Shown: positions 1 to 10,635, numbered from the stretch's first letter. The stretch is DNA of 15,593 bases from Nymphaea colorata (GCF_008831285.2 NW_022205119.1:1-15593), one strand, 5' to 3'. Notes: generated by a model from the letters alone, not told the origin. A program made the numbers and translations.

Positions 1-518
1 GATTCGAGTGATTCATTTGGTGTCTTACAGGTAACTTAATGTGTTTCACTTGTTATTACATACATTTGATCACTTATGTTTAATCGAGAGATTATGTGAT
101 TCATTTTTACTTGTTCTTACATACATTTGATAACTTATATTTAATTGAATGTGCGTAACCATTTGTTACATACGTATAGAATGACTTAGTGGCTTGAAAA
201 AAGAAGTCCGTTTGGAAATGAATGAGAGTCAAGTCACTATATTGGTCTCTTAAATGGTTGAAATCACAAGTTTATATGGATACAAATGGTTGAAGTCACT
301 ATATTTGTACACGTGTAGTTAGTCCGATGAGTTGAATTTGTTGTTACATCTATAGGGAACGTTCTAAAGGATTGAAATCACATGTTCGTACGAATACAAG
401 TGAGATTTAAGTGATTCATATAATCATGCATACTTAATTGAATGTGTTTAACTTGTGTTACGTCTATAATAAATGATTTAGTAGATTGAAATCACAAGTT
501 TGTGCGGAAAATGAATGA
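1..518. repeat. Block A copy with a private 51-bp deletion
   Basis: At about 248-251 the sequence runs from ATTGGTCTC straight into TTAAATGGTTG. In the other A copies (for example at 5226-5292) these are separated by about 51 bp covering the TATTTCACTTGTTATTACATC core of monomer 3. The only shared bases I see at the break are TTA, so slippage or end-joining fits better than a crossover between well-matched monomers. No other A in the window has it. Confidence 0.85.
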
Positions 519-2257
519 GATTCGAGTGATTCATTTGGTGTCTTGTAGTTAACCTATTGTGTTTCACTTGTTATTACATCTTTGATCAATGATTTAAATG
601 ATTAAAACTTACAAGTTTGTATGGATATAAAGGAGACCTATGCATTAGTTTGATCCCTTGTAGTTAGTTCAATAAGTTGAACTAGTTCTTACATCTATGG
701 TGATCGATGTAAGGAATTGAAATCACAAGTTCGTATCAATACGAGTGGGATTTAAGTGATTCATTTTATCACACATACGTAATTGAATGTGCTTAACTTG
801 TTGTTACGTCTATATTAAATGATTTAGTAGATTAAAATCATAGGTTTGTATGAAATGAATGATATTGGAGTGATTCATTTGGTGTCTTGTAAGTAACCTA
901 ATGTGTTTCACTTGTTATTACATATATTTGATCACTTATATTTAATTGAGAGATTAAGTGATTATTTTCACTTGTTATTACATATAATTGATCACTTGTA
1001 TTTAATTGAATGTGCGTGACCATTTCTTACTTACGTATAGAATGACCTAGTGGCTTTGATACCAGAAGTTCGTTTGGAATACATATATAATGAATGATTT
1101 AAATGATTGAAATCACATGTTCATGTGGATACAAACGCATGTAGTTAGTCCGATGAGTTGAATTTATTGTTACAACTATAGTGCACGATCTAAATGATTG
1201 AAATCACAAGTTCGTATCAATACAAGTGCGATTTAAGTGATTCAAATGATCACACATACTTAATTGAATGTGCTTAACTTGTTGTTACATCCATATTGCT
1301 AGATTAAGTGAATTCAAATCACAAGTTTGTGTGAAAATAAATGAGATTTGAGTGATTCATTTGGTGTCTTATAATTAACCTAATGTGTTTCACTCGTTAT
1401 GACATCTATGATCAACGATTTAAACGATAAAAACTCACAAGTTTATATGGATGTAAAGGAGACCTATGGATTAGTTTAGTTTGATCCCTTGTAGTTTGTT
1501 CAATAAGTTGAACATGTTGTTACATCTCATTCATTTGTATCCATACGCACACTAAATCACTCGTCTCGATACGAGTGAGATTTAAGTGATTCATTTGATC
1601 ACGCATACTTAATTGAATGTGCTTAACTTGTTGTTACGTCTATATTAAATGATTTAGTATATTGAAATCATAGGTTTGTATGGAAATGAATGAGATTTGA
1701 GTGATTCATTTGGTGTCTTGTAGGTAACCTAATATGTTTCACTTGTTATTACATATATTTGATCACATATATTTAATTGAGAGATTAAATGATTCATTTT
1801 CACTTGTTATTACATATATTTGATCAATATATTTAATTGAGTGTGCGTAGCCATTTGTTACATACGTATAGAATGACTTAGTGGCTTGAAATAAGAAGTT
1901 CGTTTGGAAATGAATGAGAGTCAGGTCATTAAGTTGGTCCCTTACAGTTAATCTAGTGTATTTCACTTGTTATTACATCTATAATGAATGATTTAAATGA
2001 TTGAAATCGCAAGTTCATATGGATACAAATGGATCTATGCATTACTTTGAATGCGTGTAATTAGTCCGATGAGTTGAATTTGTTGTTACATCTATAGTGA
2101 ACGATCTAAGGATTGAAATCACGCTTCGTACCAATACAAGTGAGATTTAAATGATTCATATGATCATGCATGCTTAATTGAATGTGTTTAACTTGTTGTT
2201 ACATCTATATTAAATGATTTAGTAGATCGAAATCACAAGTTGTATGAAAATGAATGA

Positions 2258-2748
2258 GATTCGAGTGATTCATTTGGTGTCTTATGGTTTACCTAATGTG
2301 TTTCACTAGTTGTTACATTTATAATATTCTTAATAGGATGTCCTTAACAAGTGATTCATTTGGTGTCATATAGTTAACCTAATGTGTTTCACTTGTAATT
2401 TAATTGAATGTGCTTAACAAGTGAATTAGGTTAACAATAGGGCACAAATGAATCACTCAAATCTCATTATTTTCATGCAAGCTGTGATTTCAATCTACTA
2501 AATCATTTAATATGGATATAACAATAAGTCAGTACATTCAATAAAGTATGCGTGATCATAGAATCATTAAATCTACTCGTATGGTACGATATGCGATCTA
2601 AAGGATTGAAATCACAAGTTCGTATAATACGAGTGAGATTTAAGTGATTCATTTTATCACACATACGTAATTGAATGTGCTTAACTTGTTGTTACGTCTA
2701 TATTAAATGATTTAGTAGATTAAAATCATAGGTTTGTATGAAATGAAT
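2258..2748. repeat. Hybrid block F/B (recombination junction 1)
   Basis: The block starts as F, including the inverted segment (to about 2589), and keeps F-type CGATCTAAAGGATTGAAAT. It then continues with B-type sequence (CACAAGTTCGTA, TTTTATCACACATACGTAATTG, AAATCATAGG) into a C block. The switch lies at about 2602-2614, where F and B are alike (GGATTGAAAT versus GGAATTGAAAT), so the monomer register is kept, as expected for unequal homologous exchange. The result is an extra C-D-E-F-G after the first A-B-C-D-E. The stretch 2326-2625 has unusually many one-base deletions relative to the other F copies. Confidence 0.88.
2350..2589 (-). repeat. F inverted repeat and inverted segment, copy in HOR 1 hybrid
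   Basis: The left arm is 2350-2396 and the inverted segment 2417-2589. This copy is several bases shorter than the others because of scattered single-base deletions, for example GGCACAAATG for GGCACCAAATG, CATTATTTTC for CATTCATTTTC, GCAAGCTGTG for GCAAGCCTGTG and CGTATGGTACG for CGTATTGGTACG. The fold-back arms are still largely complementary. Confidence 0.82.
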
Positions 2749-4240
2749 GATATTGGAGTGATTCATTTGGTGTCTTGTAAGTAACCTAATGTGTTTCACT
2801 TGTTATTACATATATTTGATCACTTATATTTAATTGAGAGATTAAGTGATTCATTTTCACTTGTTATTACATATAATTGATCACTTGTATTTAATTGAAT
2901 GTGCGTGACCATTTCTTACTACGTATAGAATGACCTAGTGGCTTTGATACCAGAAGTTCGTTTGGAATACATATATAATGAATGATTTAAATGATTGAAA
3001 TCACATGTTCATGTGGATACAAACGCGTGTAGTTAGTCCGATGAGTTGAATTTATTGTTACAACTATAGTGCACGATCTAAATGATTGAAATCACAAGTT
3101 CGTATCAATACAAGTGCGATTTAAGTGATTCAAATGATCACACATACTTAATTGAATGTGCTTAACTTGTTGTTACATCCATATTGCTAGATTAAGTGAA
3201 TTCAAATCACAAGTTTGTGTGAAAATAAATGAGATTTGAGTGATTCATTTGGTGTCTATAATTAACCTAATGTGTTTCACTCGTTATGACATCTATGATC
3301 AACGATTTAAACGATAAAAACTCACAAGTTTATATGGATGTAAAGGAGACCTATGGATTAGTTTAGTTTGATCCCTTGTAGTTTGTTCAATAAGTTGAAC
3401 ATGTTGTTACATCTCATTCATTTGTATCCATACGCACACTAAATCACTCGTCTCGATACGAGTGAGATTTAAGTGATTCATTTGATCACGCATACTTAAT
3501 TGAATGTGCTTAACTTGTTGTTACGTCTATATTAAATGATTTAGTATATTGAAATCATAGGTTTGTATGAAATGAATGAGATTTGAGTGATTCATTTGGT
3601 GTCTTGTAGGTAACCTAATATGTTTCACTTGTTATTACATATATTTGATCACATATATTTAATTGAGAGATTAAATGATTCATTTTCACTTGTTATTACA
3701 TATATTTGATCAATATATTTAATTGAGTGTGCGTAGCCATTTGTTACATACGTATAGAATGACTTAGTGGCTTGAAATAAGAAGTTCGTTTGGAAATGAA
3801 TGAGAGTCAGGTCATTAAGTTGGTCCCTTACAGTTAATCTAGTGTATTTCACTTGTTATTACATCTATAATGAATGATTTAAATGATTGAAATCGCAAGT
3901 TCATATGGATACAAATGGGATCTATGCATTACTTTGAATGCGTGTAATTAGTCCGATGAGTTGAATTTGTTGTTACATCTATAGTGAACGATCTAAAGGA
4001 TTGAAATCACGCGTTCGTACCAATACAAGTGAGATTTAAATGATTCATATGATCATGCATGCTTAATTGAATGTGTTTAACTTGTTGTTACATCTATATT
4101 AAATGATTTAGTAGATCGAAATCACAAGTTGTATGAAAATGAATGAGATTCGAGTGATTCATTTGGTGTCTTATGGTTTACCTAATGTGTTTCACTAGTT
4201 GTTACATTTATAATGATTCTTAATACGGATGTCCTTAACA

Positions 4241-4488
4241 AGTGATTCATTTGGTGTCATATAGTTAACCTAATGTGTTTCACTTGTAATTTAATTGAAT
4301 GTGCTTAACAAGTGAATTAGGTTAACAATAGGGCACCAAATGAATCACTCAAATCTCATTCATTTTCATGCAAGCCTGTGATTTCAATCTACTAAATCAT
4401 TTAACATGGATATAACAATAAGTCAAGTACATTCAATAAAGTATGCGTGATCATATGAATCACTTAAATCTGACTCGTATTGGTACGA
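4241..4488 (-). repeat. F inverted repeat and inverted segment, second copy
   Basis: The left arm is 4241-4287 and the inverted segment 4308-4488. It has the same length and offsets as the reference copy, and I noticed no private change in the arms. Confidence 0.84.
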
Positions 4489-6378
4489 CTATAGTGCACG
4501 ATCTAAAGGATTGAAATTACAAGTTCGTATCAATACAAGTGCGATTTAAGTGATTCAAATGATCACACATACTTAATTGAATGTGCTTAACTTATTGTTA
4601 CATCCATGTTGCTTGATTAAGTGAACTGAAATCACAAGTTTGTATGAAAATGAATGTGATTCGAGTGATTCATTTGGTGTCTTATAGTTAACCTAACGTG
4701 TTTCACATGTTATTACATCCATGATCAATGATTTAAATAATTAAAACTCACAAGTTTATATGGATATAAAGGAGACCTATGCATTAGTTTGATCCTTTCT
4801 AGTTTGTACGATAAGTTGAACATGTTGTTACATCTATAGTGATCGATGCACAAGTTCACATCAATACGAGTGGGATTTAAGTGATTCAATTGATCACGCA
4901 TATTTAATTGAATGTACTTAACTTGTTGTTACGTTTATATTAAATGATTTAGTAAATTCAAATCATAGGTTATATGAAAATGAATGGGATTCGAGTGATT
5001 CATTTGGTGTCTTACAGGTAACTTAATGTGTTTCACTTGTTATTACATACATTTGATCACTTATGTTTAATCGAGAGATTATGTGATTCATTTTTACTTG
5101 TTCTTACATACATTTGATAACTTATATTTAATTGAATGTGCGTAACCATTTGTTACATACGTATAGAATGACTTAGTGGCTTGAAAAAGAAGTCCGTTTG
5201 GAAATGAATGAGAGTCAAGTCACTATATTGGTCCCTTATAGTTAATCTAATGTATTTCACTTGTTATTACATCTATAATGAATGATTTAAATGGTTGAAA
5301 TCACAAGTTTATATGGATACAAATGGTTGAAGTCACTATATTTGTACACGTGTAGTTAGTCCGATGAGTTGAATTTGTTGTTACATCTATAGGGAACGTT
5401 CTAAAGGATTGAAATCACATGTTCGTACGAATACAAGTGAGATTTAAGTGATTCATATAATCATGCATACTTAATTGAATGTGTTTAACTTGTTGTTACG
5501 TCTATAATAAATGATTTAGTAGATTGAAATCACAAGTTTGTGCGAAAATGAATGAGATTCGAGTGATTCATTTGGTGTCTTGTAGTTAACCTATTGTGTT
5601 TCACTTGTTATTACATCTTTGATCAATGATTTAAATGATTAAAACTTACAAGTTTGTATGGATATAAAGGAGACCTATGCATTAGTTTGATCCCTTGTAG
5701 TTAGTTCAATAAGTTGAACTAGTTCTTACATCTATGTGATCGATGTAAGGAATTGAAATCACAAGTTCGTATCAATACGAGTGGGATTTAAGTGATTCAT
5801 TTTATCACACATACGTAATTGAATGTGCTTAACTTGTTGTTACGTCTATATTAAATGATTTAGTAGATTAAAATCATAGGTTTGTATGAAATGAATGATA
5901 TTGGAGTGATTCATTTGGTGTCTTGTAAGTAACCTAATGTGTTTCACTTGTTATTACATATATTTGATCACTTATATTTAATTGAGAGATTAAGTGATTA
6001 TTTTCACTTGTTATTACATATAATTGATCACTTGTATTTAATTGAATGTGCGTGACCATTTCTTACTTACGTATAGAATGACCTAGTGGCTTTGATACAG
6101 AAGTTCGTTTGGAATACATATATAATGAATGATTTAAATGATTGAAATCACATGTTCATGTGGATACAAACGCGTGTAGTTAGTCCGATGAGTTGAATTT
6201 ATTGTACAACTATAGTGCACGATCTAAATGATTGAAATCACAAGTTCGTATCAATACAAGTGCGATTTAAGTGATTCAAATGATCACACATACTTAATTG
6301 AATGTGCTTAACTTGTTGTTACATCCATATTGCTAGATTAAGTGAATTCAAATCACAAGTTTGTGTGAAAATAAATGA

Positions 6379-6998
6379 GATTTGAGTGATTCATTTGGTG
6401 TCTTATAATTAACCAATGTGTTTCACTCGTTATGACATCTATGATCAACGATTTAAACGATAAAAACTCACAAGTTTATATGGATGTAAAGGAGACCTAT
6501 GGATTAGTTTAGTTTGATCCCTTGTAGTTTGTTCAATAAGTTGAACTGTTGTTACATCTCATTCATTTGTATCAATATATTTAATTGAGTGTGCATAGCG
6601 ATTTGTTACATACGTATAGAATGACTTAGTGGCTTGAAATAAGAAGTTCGTTTGGAAATGAATGAGAGTCAGGTCATTAAGTTGGTCCTTACAGTTAATA
6701 TAGTGTATTTCACTTGTTATTACATCTATAATGAATGATTTAAATGATTGAAATCGCAACTTCATATTGATACAAATGGATCTATGCATTACTTTGAATG
6801 CGTGTAATTAGTCCGATGAGTTGAATTTGTTGTTACATCTATAGTGAACGATCTAAAGGATTGAAATCATGCATTCGTACAATACAAGTGAGATTTAAAT
6901 GATTCATATGATCATGCATGCTTATGTGATTAACTTGTTGTTACATCTATATTAAATGATTTAGTAGATTAAAATCATAGGTTTGTATGAAAATGAAT
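6379..6998. repeat. Hybrid block D/E/B (recombination junctions 2 and 3)
   Basis: The block begins as D (6379 to about 6573) and breaks inside the small D inversion. At CATTTGTATCAATATAT it enters E at its ATCAATATATTTAATTGAG position, with only ATC (6571-6573) clearly shared. E continues to about 6945. Within 6946-6969, a stretch identical in E and B, it changes to B (GATTAAAATCATAGG follows, not GATCGAAATC) and then leads into C. The E part has several substitutions found in no other E here, such as GCATAGCG for GCGTAGCC and CATGCATTC for CACGCGTTC, and a 6-bp contraction at 6921-6934 (CTTATGTGATTAAC). Confidence 0.87.
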
Positions 6999-8492
6999 GA
7001 TATTGGAGTGATTCATTTGGTGTCTTGTAAGTAACCTAATGTGTTTCACTTGTTATTACATATATTTGATCACTTATATTTAATTGAGAGTTAAGTGATT
7101 CATTTTCACTTGTTATTACATATAATTGATCACTTGTATTTAATTGAATGTGCGTGACCATTTCTTACTTACGTATAGAATGACCTAGTGGCTTTGATAC
7201 CAGAAGTTCGTTTGGAATACATATATAATGAATGATTTAAATGATTGAAATCACATGTTCATGTGGATACAAACGCGTGTAGTTAGTCCGATGAGTTGAA
7301 TTTATTGTTACAACTATAGTGCACGATCTAAATGATTGAAATCACAAGTTCGTATCAATACAAGTGCGATTTAAGTGATTCAAATGATCACACATACTTA
7401 ATTGAATGTGCTTAACTTGTTGTTACATCCATATTGCTAGATTAAGTGAATTCAAATCACAAGTTTGTGTGAAAATAAATGAGATTTGAGTGATTCATTT
7501 GGTGTCTTATAATTAACCTAATGTGTTTCACTCGTTATGACATCTATGATCAACGATTTAAACGATAAAAACTCACAAGTTTATATGGATGTAAAGGAGA
7601 CCTATGGATTAGTTTAGTTTGATCCCTTGTAGTTTGTTCAATAAGTTGAACATGTTGTTACATCTCATTCATTTGTATCCATACGCACACTAAATCACTC
7701 GTCTCGATACGAGTGAGATTTAAGTGATTCATTTGATCACGCATACTTAATTGAATGTGCTTAACTTGTTGTTACGTCTATATTAAATGATTTAGTATAT
7801 TGAAATCATAGGTTTGTATGGAAATGAATGAGATTTGAGTGATTCATTTGGTGTCTTGTAGGTAACCTAATATGTTTCACTTGTTATTACATATATTTGA
7901 TCACATATATTTAATTGAGAGATTAAATGATTCATTTTCACTTGTTATTACATATATTTGATCAATATATTTAATTGAGTGTGCGTAGCCATTTGTTACA
8001 TAGTATAGAATGACTTAGTGGCTTGAAATAAGAAGTTCGTTTGGAAATGAATGAGAGTCAGGTCATTAAGTTGGTCCCTTACAGTTAATCTAGTGTATTT
8101 CACTTGTTATTACATCTATAATGAATGATTTAAATGATTGAAATCGCAAGTTCATATGGATACAAATGGGATCTATGCATTACTTTGAATGCGTGTAATT
8201 AGTCCGATGAGTTGAATTTGTTGTTACATCTATAGTGAACGATCTAAAGGATTGAAATCACGCGTTCGTACCAATACAAGTGAGATTTAAATGATTCATA
8301 TGATCATGCATGCTTAATTGAATGTGTTTAACTTGTTGTTACATCTATATTAAATGATTTAGTAGATCGAAATCACAAGTTTGTATGAAAATGAATGAGA
8401 TTCGAGTGATTCATTTGGTGTCTTATGGTTTACCTAATGTGTTTCACTAGTTGTTACATTTATAATGATTCTTAATACGGATGTCCTTAACA

Positions 8493-8740
8493 AGTGATTC
8501 ATTTGGTGTCATATAGTTAACCTAATGTGTTTCACTTGTAATTTAATTGAATGTGCTTAACAAGTGAATTAGGTTAACAATAGGGCACCAAATGAATCAC
8601 TCAAATCTCATTCATTTTCATGCAAGCCTGTGATTTCAATCTACTAAATCATTTAACATGGATATAACAATAAGTCAAGTACATTCAATAAAGTATGCGT
8701 GATCATATGAATCACTTAAATCTGACTCGTATTGGTACGA
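8493..8740 (-). repeat. F inverted repeat and inverted segment, third copy
   Basis: The left arm is 8493-8539 and the inverted segment 8560-8740. Offsets match the reference F, and the right end runs into the same CTATAGTGCACGATC tail. Confidence 0.84.
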
Positions 8741-9281
8741 CTATAGTGCACGATCTAAAGGATTGAAATTACAAGTTCGTATCAATACAAGTGCGATTTA
8801 AGTGATTCAAATGATCACACATACTTAATTGAATGTGCTTAACTTATTGTTACATCCATGTTGCTTGATTAAGTGAACTGAAATCACAAGTTTGTATGAA
8901 ATGAATGTGATTCGAGTGATTCATTTGGTGTCTTATAGTTAACCTAACGTGTTTCACATGTTATTACATCCATGATCAATGATTAAATAATTAAAACTCA
9001 CAAGTTTATATGGATATAAAGGAGACCTATGCATTAGTTTGATCCTTTCTAGTTTGTACGATAAGTTGAACATGTTGTTACATCTATAGTGATCGATGCA
9101 CAAGTTCACATCAATACGAGTGGGATTTAAGTGATTCAATTGATCACGCATATTTAATTGAATGTACTTAACTTGTTGTTACGTTTATATTAAATGATTT
9201 AGTAAATTCAAATCATAGGTTTATATGAAAATGAATGGGATTCGAGTGATTCATTTGGTGTCTTACAGGTAACTTAATGTG

Positions 9282-9398
9282 TTTCACTTGTTATTACATA
9301 CATTTGATCACTTATGTTTAATCGAGAGATTATGTGATTCATTTTTACTTGTTCTTACATACATTTGATAACTTATATTTAATTGAATGTGCGTAACC
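9282..9398. repeat. Local 61-bp duplication at the start of long blocks
   Basis: Within A, TTTCACTTGTTATTACATAC and the following TTTGATCACTTATGTTTAATCG are repeated 61 bp later as TTTTACTTGTTCTTACATAC and TTTGATAACTTATATTTAATTG. A third core (TTGTTACATACG) follows about 51 bp on, so the two partial units together span about one monomer (112 bp). C and E carry the same arrangement; B, D and G do not. This separates long from short blocks. Confidence 0.8.
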
Positions 9399-9673
9399 AT
9401 TTGTTACATACGTATAGAATGACTTAGTGGCTTGAAAAAAGAAGTCCGTTTGGAAATGAATGAGAGTCAAGTCACTATATTGGTCCCTTATAGTTAATCT
9501 AATGTATTTCACTTGTTATTACATCTATAATGAATGATTTAAATGGTTGAAATCACAAGTTTATATGGATACAAATGGTTGAAGTCACTATATTTGTACA
9601 CGTGTAGTTAGTCCGATGAGTTGAATTTGTTGTTACATCTATAGGGAACGTTCTAAAGGATTGAAATCACATG

Positions 9674-9683
9674 TTCGTACGAA
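9674..9683. repeat. Perfect 10-bp palindrome in block A
   Basis: TTCGTACGAA sits at the boundary between the fourth and fifth monomers of A. It is unchanged in all five A copies (385-394, 5422-5431, 9674-9683, 12836-12845, 15419-15428), even in the heavily altered last one. No protein is known from sequence alone to bind it. Confidence 0.75.
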
Positions 9684-9807
9684 TACAAGTGAGATTTAAG
9701 TGATTCATATAATCATGCATACTTAATTGAATGTGTTTAACTTGTTGTTACGTCTATAATAAATGATTTAGTAGATTGAAATCACAAGTTTGTGCGAAAA
9801 TGAATGA

Positions 9808-10150
9808 GATTCGAGTGATTCATTTGGTGTCTTGTAGTTAACCTATTGTGTTTCACTTGTTATTACATCTTTGATCAATGATTTAAATGATTAAAACTTA
9901 CAAGTTTGTATGGATATAAAGGAGACCTATGCATTAGTTTGATCCCTTGTAGTTAGTTCAATAAGTTGAACTAGTTCTTACATCTATGGTGATCGATGTA
10001 AGGAATTGAAATCACAAGTTCGTATCAATACGAGTGGGATTTAAGTGATTCATTTTATCACACATACGTAATTGAATGTGCTTAACTTGTTGTTACGTCT
10101 ATATTAAATGATTTAGTAGATTAAAATCATAGGTTTGTATGAAAATGAAT
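9808..10150. repeat. Block B, short type (three-monomer) repeat unit
   Basis: Block B is 343 bp and splits into three monomers of 114, 115 and 114 bp, starting with GATTCGAG, GAGACCTATG and GGATTTAAG. Its third monomer carries TTACGTCTATATT and AAATCATAGG, which mark the short blocks (B, D, G) off from the long ones. The monomer 2/3 boundary contains the dyad TCGTATCAATACGA. Other copies: 519-860, 5556-5896, 12960-13302, and the start at 15551. The 3' part of B also supplies the right end of both hybrids that lead into an extra C (2258-2748 and 6379-6998). Confidence 0.9.
10020..10033. repeat. 14-bp dyad in block B
   Basis: TCGTAT-CA-ATACGA is a perfect 6-bp inverted repeat with a 2-bp centre at the monomer 2/3 boundary of B. 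It also occurs at 731-744, 5767-5780 and 13172-13185. The homologous place in A holds TTCGTACGAA and in D the CACTCGT/ACGAGTG hairpin; C and F have a one-sided decayed form (TCGTATCAATACAA). Confidence 0.75.
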
Positions 10151-10635
10151 GATATTGGAGTGATTCATTTGGTGTCTTGTAAGTAACCTAATGTGTTTCA
10201 CTTGTTATTACATATATTTGATCACTTATATTTAATTGAGAGATTAAGTGATTCATTTTCACTTGTTATTACATATAATTGATCACTTGTATTTAATTGA
10301 ATGTGCGTGACCATTTCTTACTTACGTATAGAATGACCTAGTGGCTTTGATACCAGAAGTTCGTTTGGAATACATATATAATGAATGATTTAAATGATTG
10401 AAATCACATGTTCATGTGGATACAAACGCGTGTAGTTAGTCCGATGAGTTGAATTTATTGTTACAACTATAGTGCACGATCTAAATGATTGAAATCACAA
10501 GTTCGTATCAATACAAGTGCGATTTAAGTGATTCAAATGATCACACATACTTAATTGAATGTGCTTAACTTGTTGTTACATCCATATTGCTAGATTAAGT
10601 GAATTCAAATCACAAGTTTGTGTGAAAATAAATGA
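10151..10635. repeat. Block C, long type with an internal deletion
   Basis: Block C is 485 bp and begins with the diagnostic GATATTGGAG. It aligns along its length with A and E but lacks about 83-84 bp. The scar lies at about 10370/10371, where GTTCGTTTGGAA runs straight into TACATATATAATGAATG; in E these two parts are separated by most of a monomer. All complete C copies (861-1344, 2749-3232, 5897-6378, 6999-7482) share this scar, so the deletion predates HOR amplification. The 3' end carries CAAGTGCGATTTAAG and TTACATCCATATTGCTAG, very like the 3' end of F, so C and F are paralogues over their last 170 bp or so. Confidence 0.88.

Larger units (their letters stand above)
1..4987. repeat. HOR copy 1, expanded (4,987 bp)
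   Basis: Block order: A 1-518, B 519-860, C 861-1344, D 1345-1693, E 1694-2257, F/B hybrid 2258-2748, C 2749-3232, D 3233-3579, E 3580-4146, F 4147-4657, G 4658-4987. Compared with the complete HOR it carries an extra hybrid-C-D-E segment, so C-D-E occurs twice. The two C-D-E runs are almost identical, and both E copies share a missing T near their 3' ends (CACAAGTTGTATG), which points to a recent internal duplication. A is shortened by a 51-bp deletion. I chose GATTCGAG as the block boundary because it, or a close variant (GATTTGAG, GATATTGGAG), begins every block; the phase is a convention. Confidence 0.9.
4988..9238. repeat. HOR copy 2, rearranged (4,251 bp)
   Basis: Block order: A 4988-5555, B 5556-5896, C 5897-6378, D/E/B hybrid 6379-6998, C 6999-7482, D 7483-7831, E 7832-8398, F 8399-8908, G 8909-9238. 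The hybrid block runs from D into E and then into the end of B, after which C-D-E-F-G follows normally. Relative to A-B-C-D-E-F-G this adds a second C and a composite block. The first C (5897) shares a missing C in GTGATTATTTTC with the first C of copy 1 (861), whereas the second C (6999) has GTGATTCATTTTC like the copies at 2749 and 10151. The left and right parts of this HOR therefore have different closest relatives. Confidence 0.9.
9239..9807. repeat. Block A, long type (five-monomer) repeat unit
   Basis: Block A is 569 bp, five monomer equivalents. In the copy at 4988 the last three monomers can be cut at 5210, 5325 and 5439, giving 115, 114 and 117 bp. The first two contain a local 61-bp duplication around the TTGTTATTACAT core. 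Marks of A are GTCTTACAGGTAAC, a run of five or six A after GGCTTG, GGTTGAAGTCACTATATTTG, and the perfect palindrome TTCGTACGAA. Other copies: 1-518 (deleted), 4988-5555, 12392-12959, 14991-15550. A is always followed by B; together they make 912 bp, or eight monomers. It encodes nothing recognisable. Confidence 0.9.

Noticed and set aside
1763-1966. Antisense open frame of 67 codons, identical at 3649-3852 and 11053-11256
   Set aside because: It lies at the same offset in block E copies and is identical because E is identical. One-base deletions break it in the E copies at 7832 and 13592. There is no family resemblance, no codon-level conservation, and it is the size expected by chance.
6559-6789. 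Antisense open frame of 76 codons over the D/E hybrid
   Set aside because: It is a hybrid of the same E-derived frame with sequence across the recombination junction; it exists only because of the rearrangement.
8954-9151. Antisense open frame of 65 codons in block G
   Set aside because: It depends on a one-base deletion in this G copy and is absent from the equivalent positions of the other G copies; translated repeat only.
9918-9937. AAAGGAGACCTATG, resembling a bacterial ribosome binding site and start codon
   Set aside because: The frame stops two codons after the start (ATG CAT TAG), the motif is simply part of monomer 2 of B, D and G, and the window is eukaryotic satellite.
10439-10510. 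Possible hammerhead ribozyme core (CCGATGAG ... GAAATC), since some satellites carry hammerheads
   Set aside because: The invariant U of CUGAUGA is C here, the sequence between the two boxes does not form the required stem II, and no matching cleavage-site stem was found.
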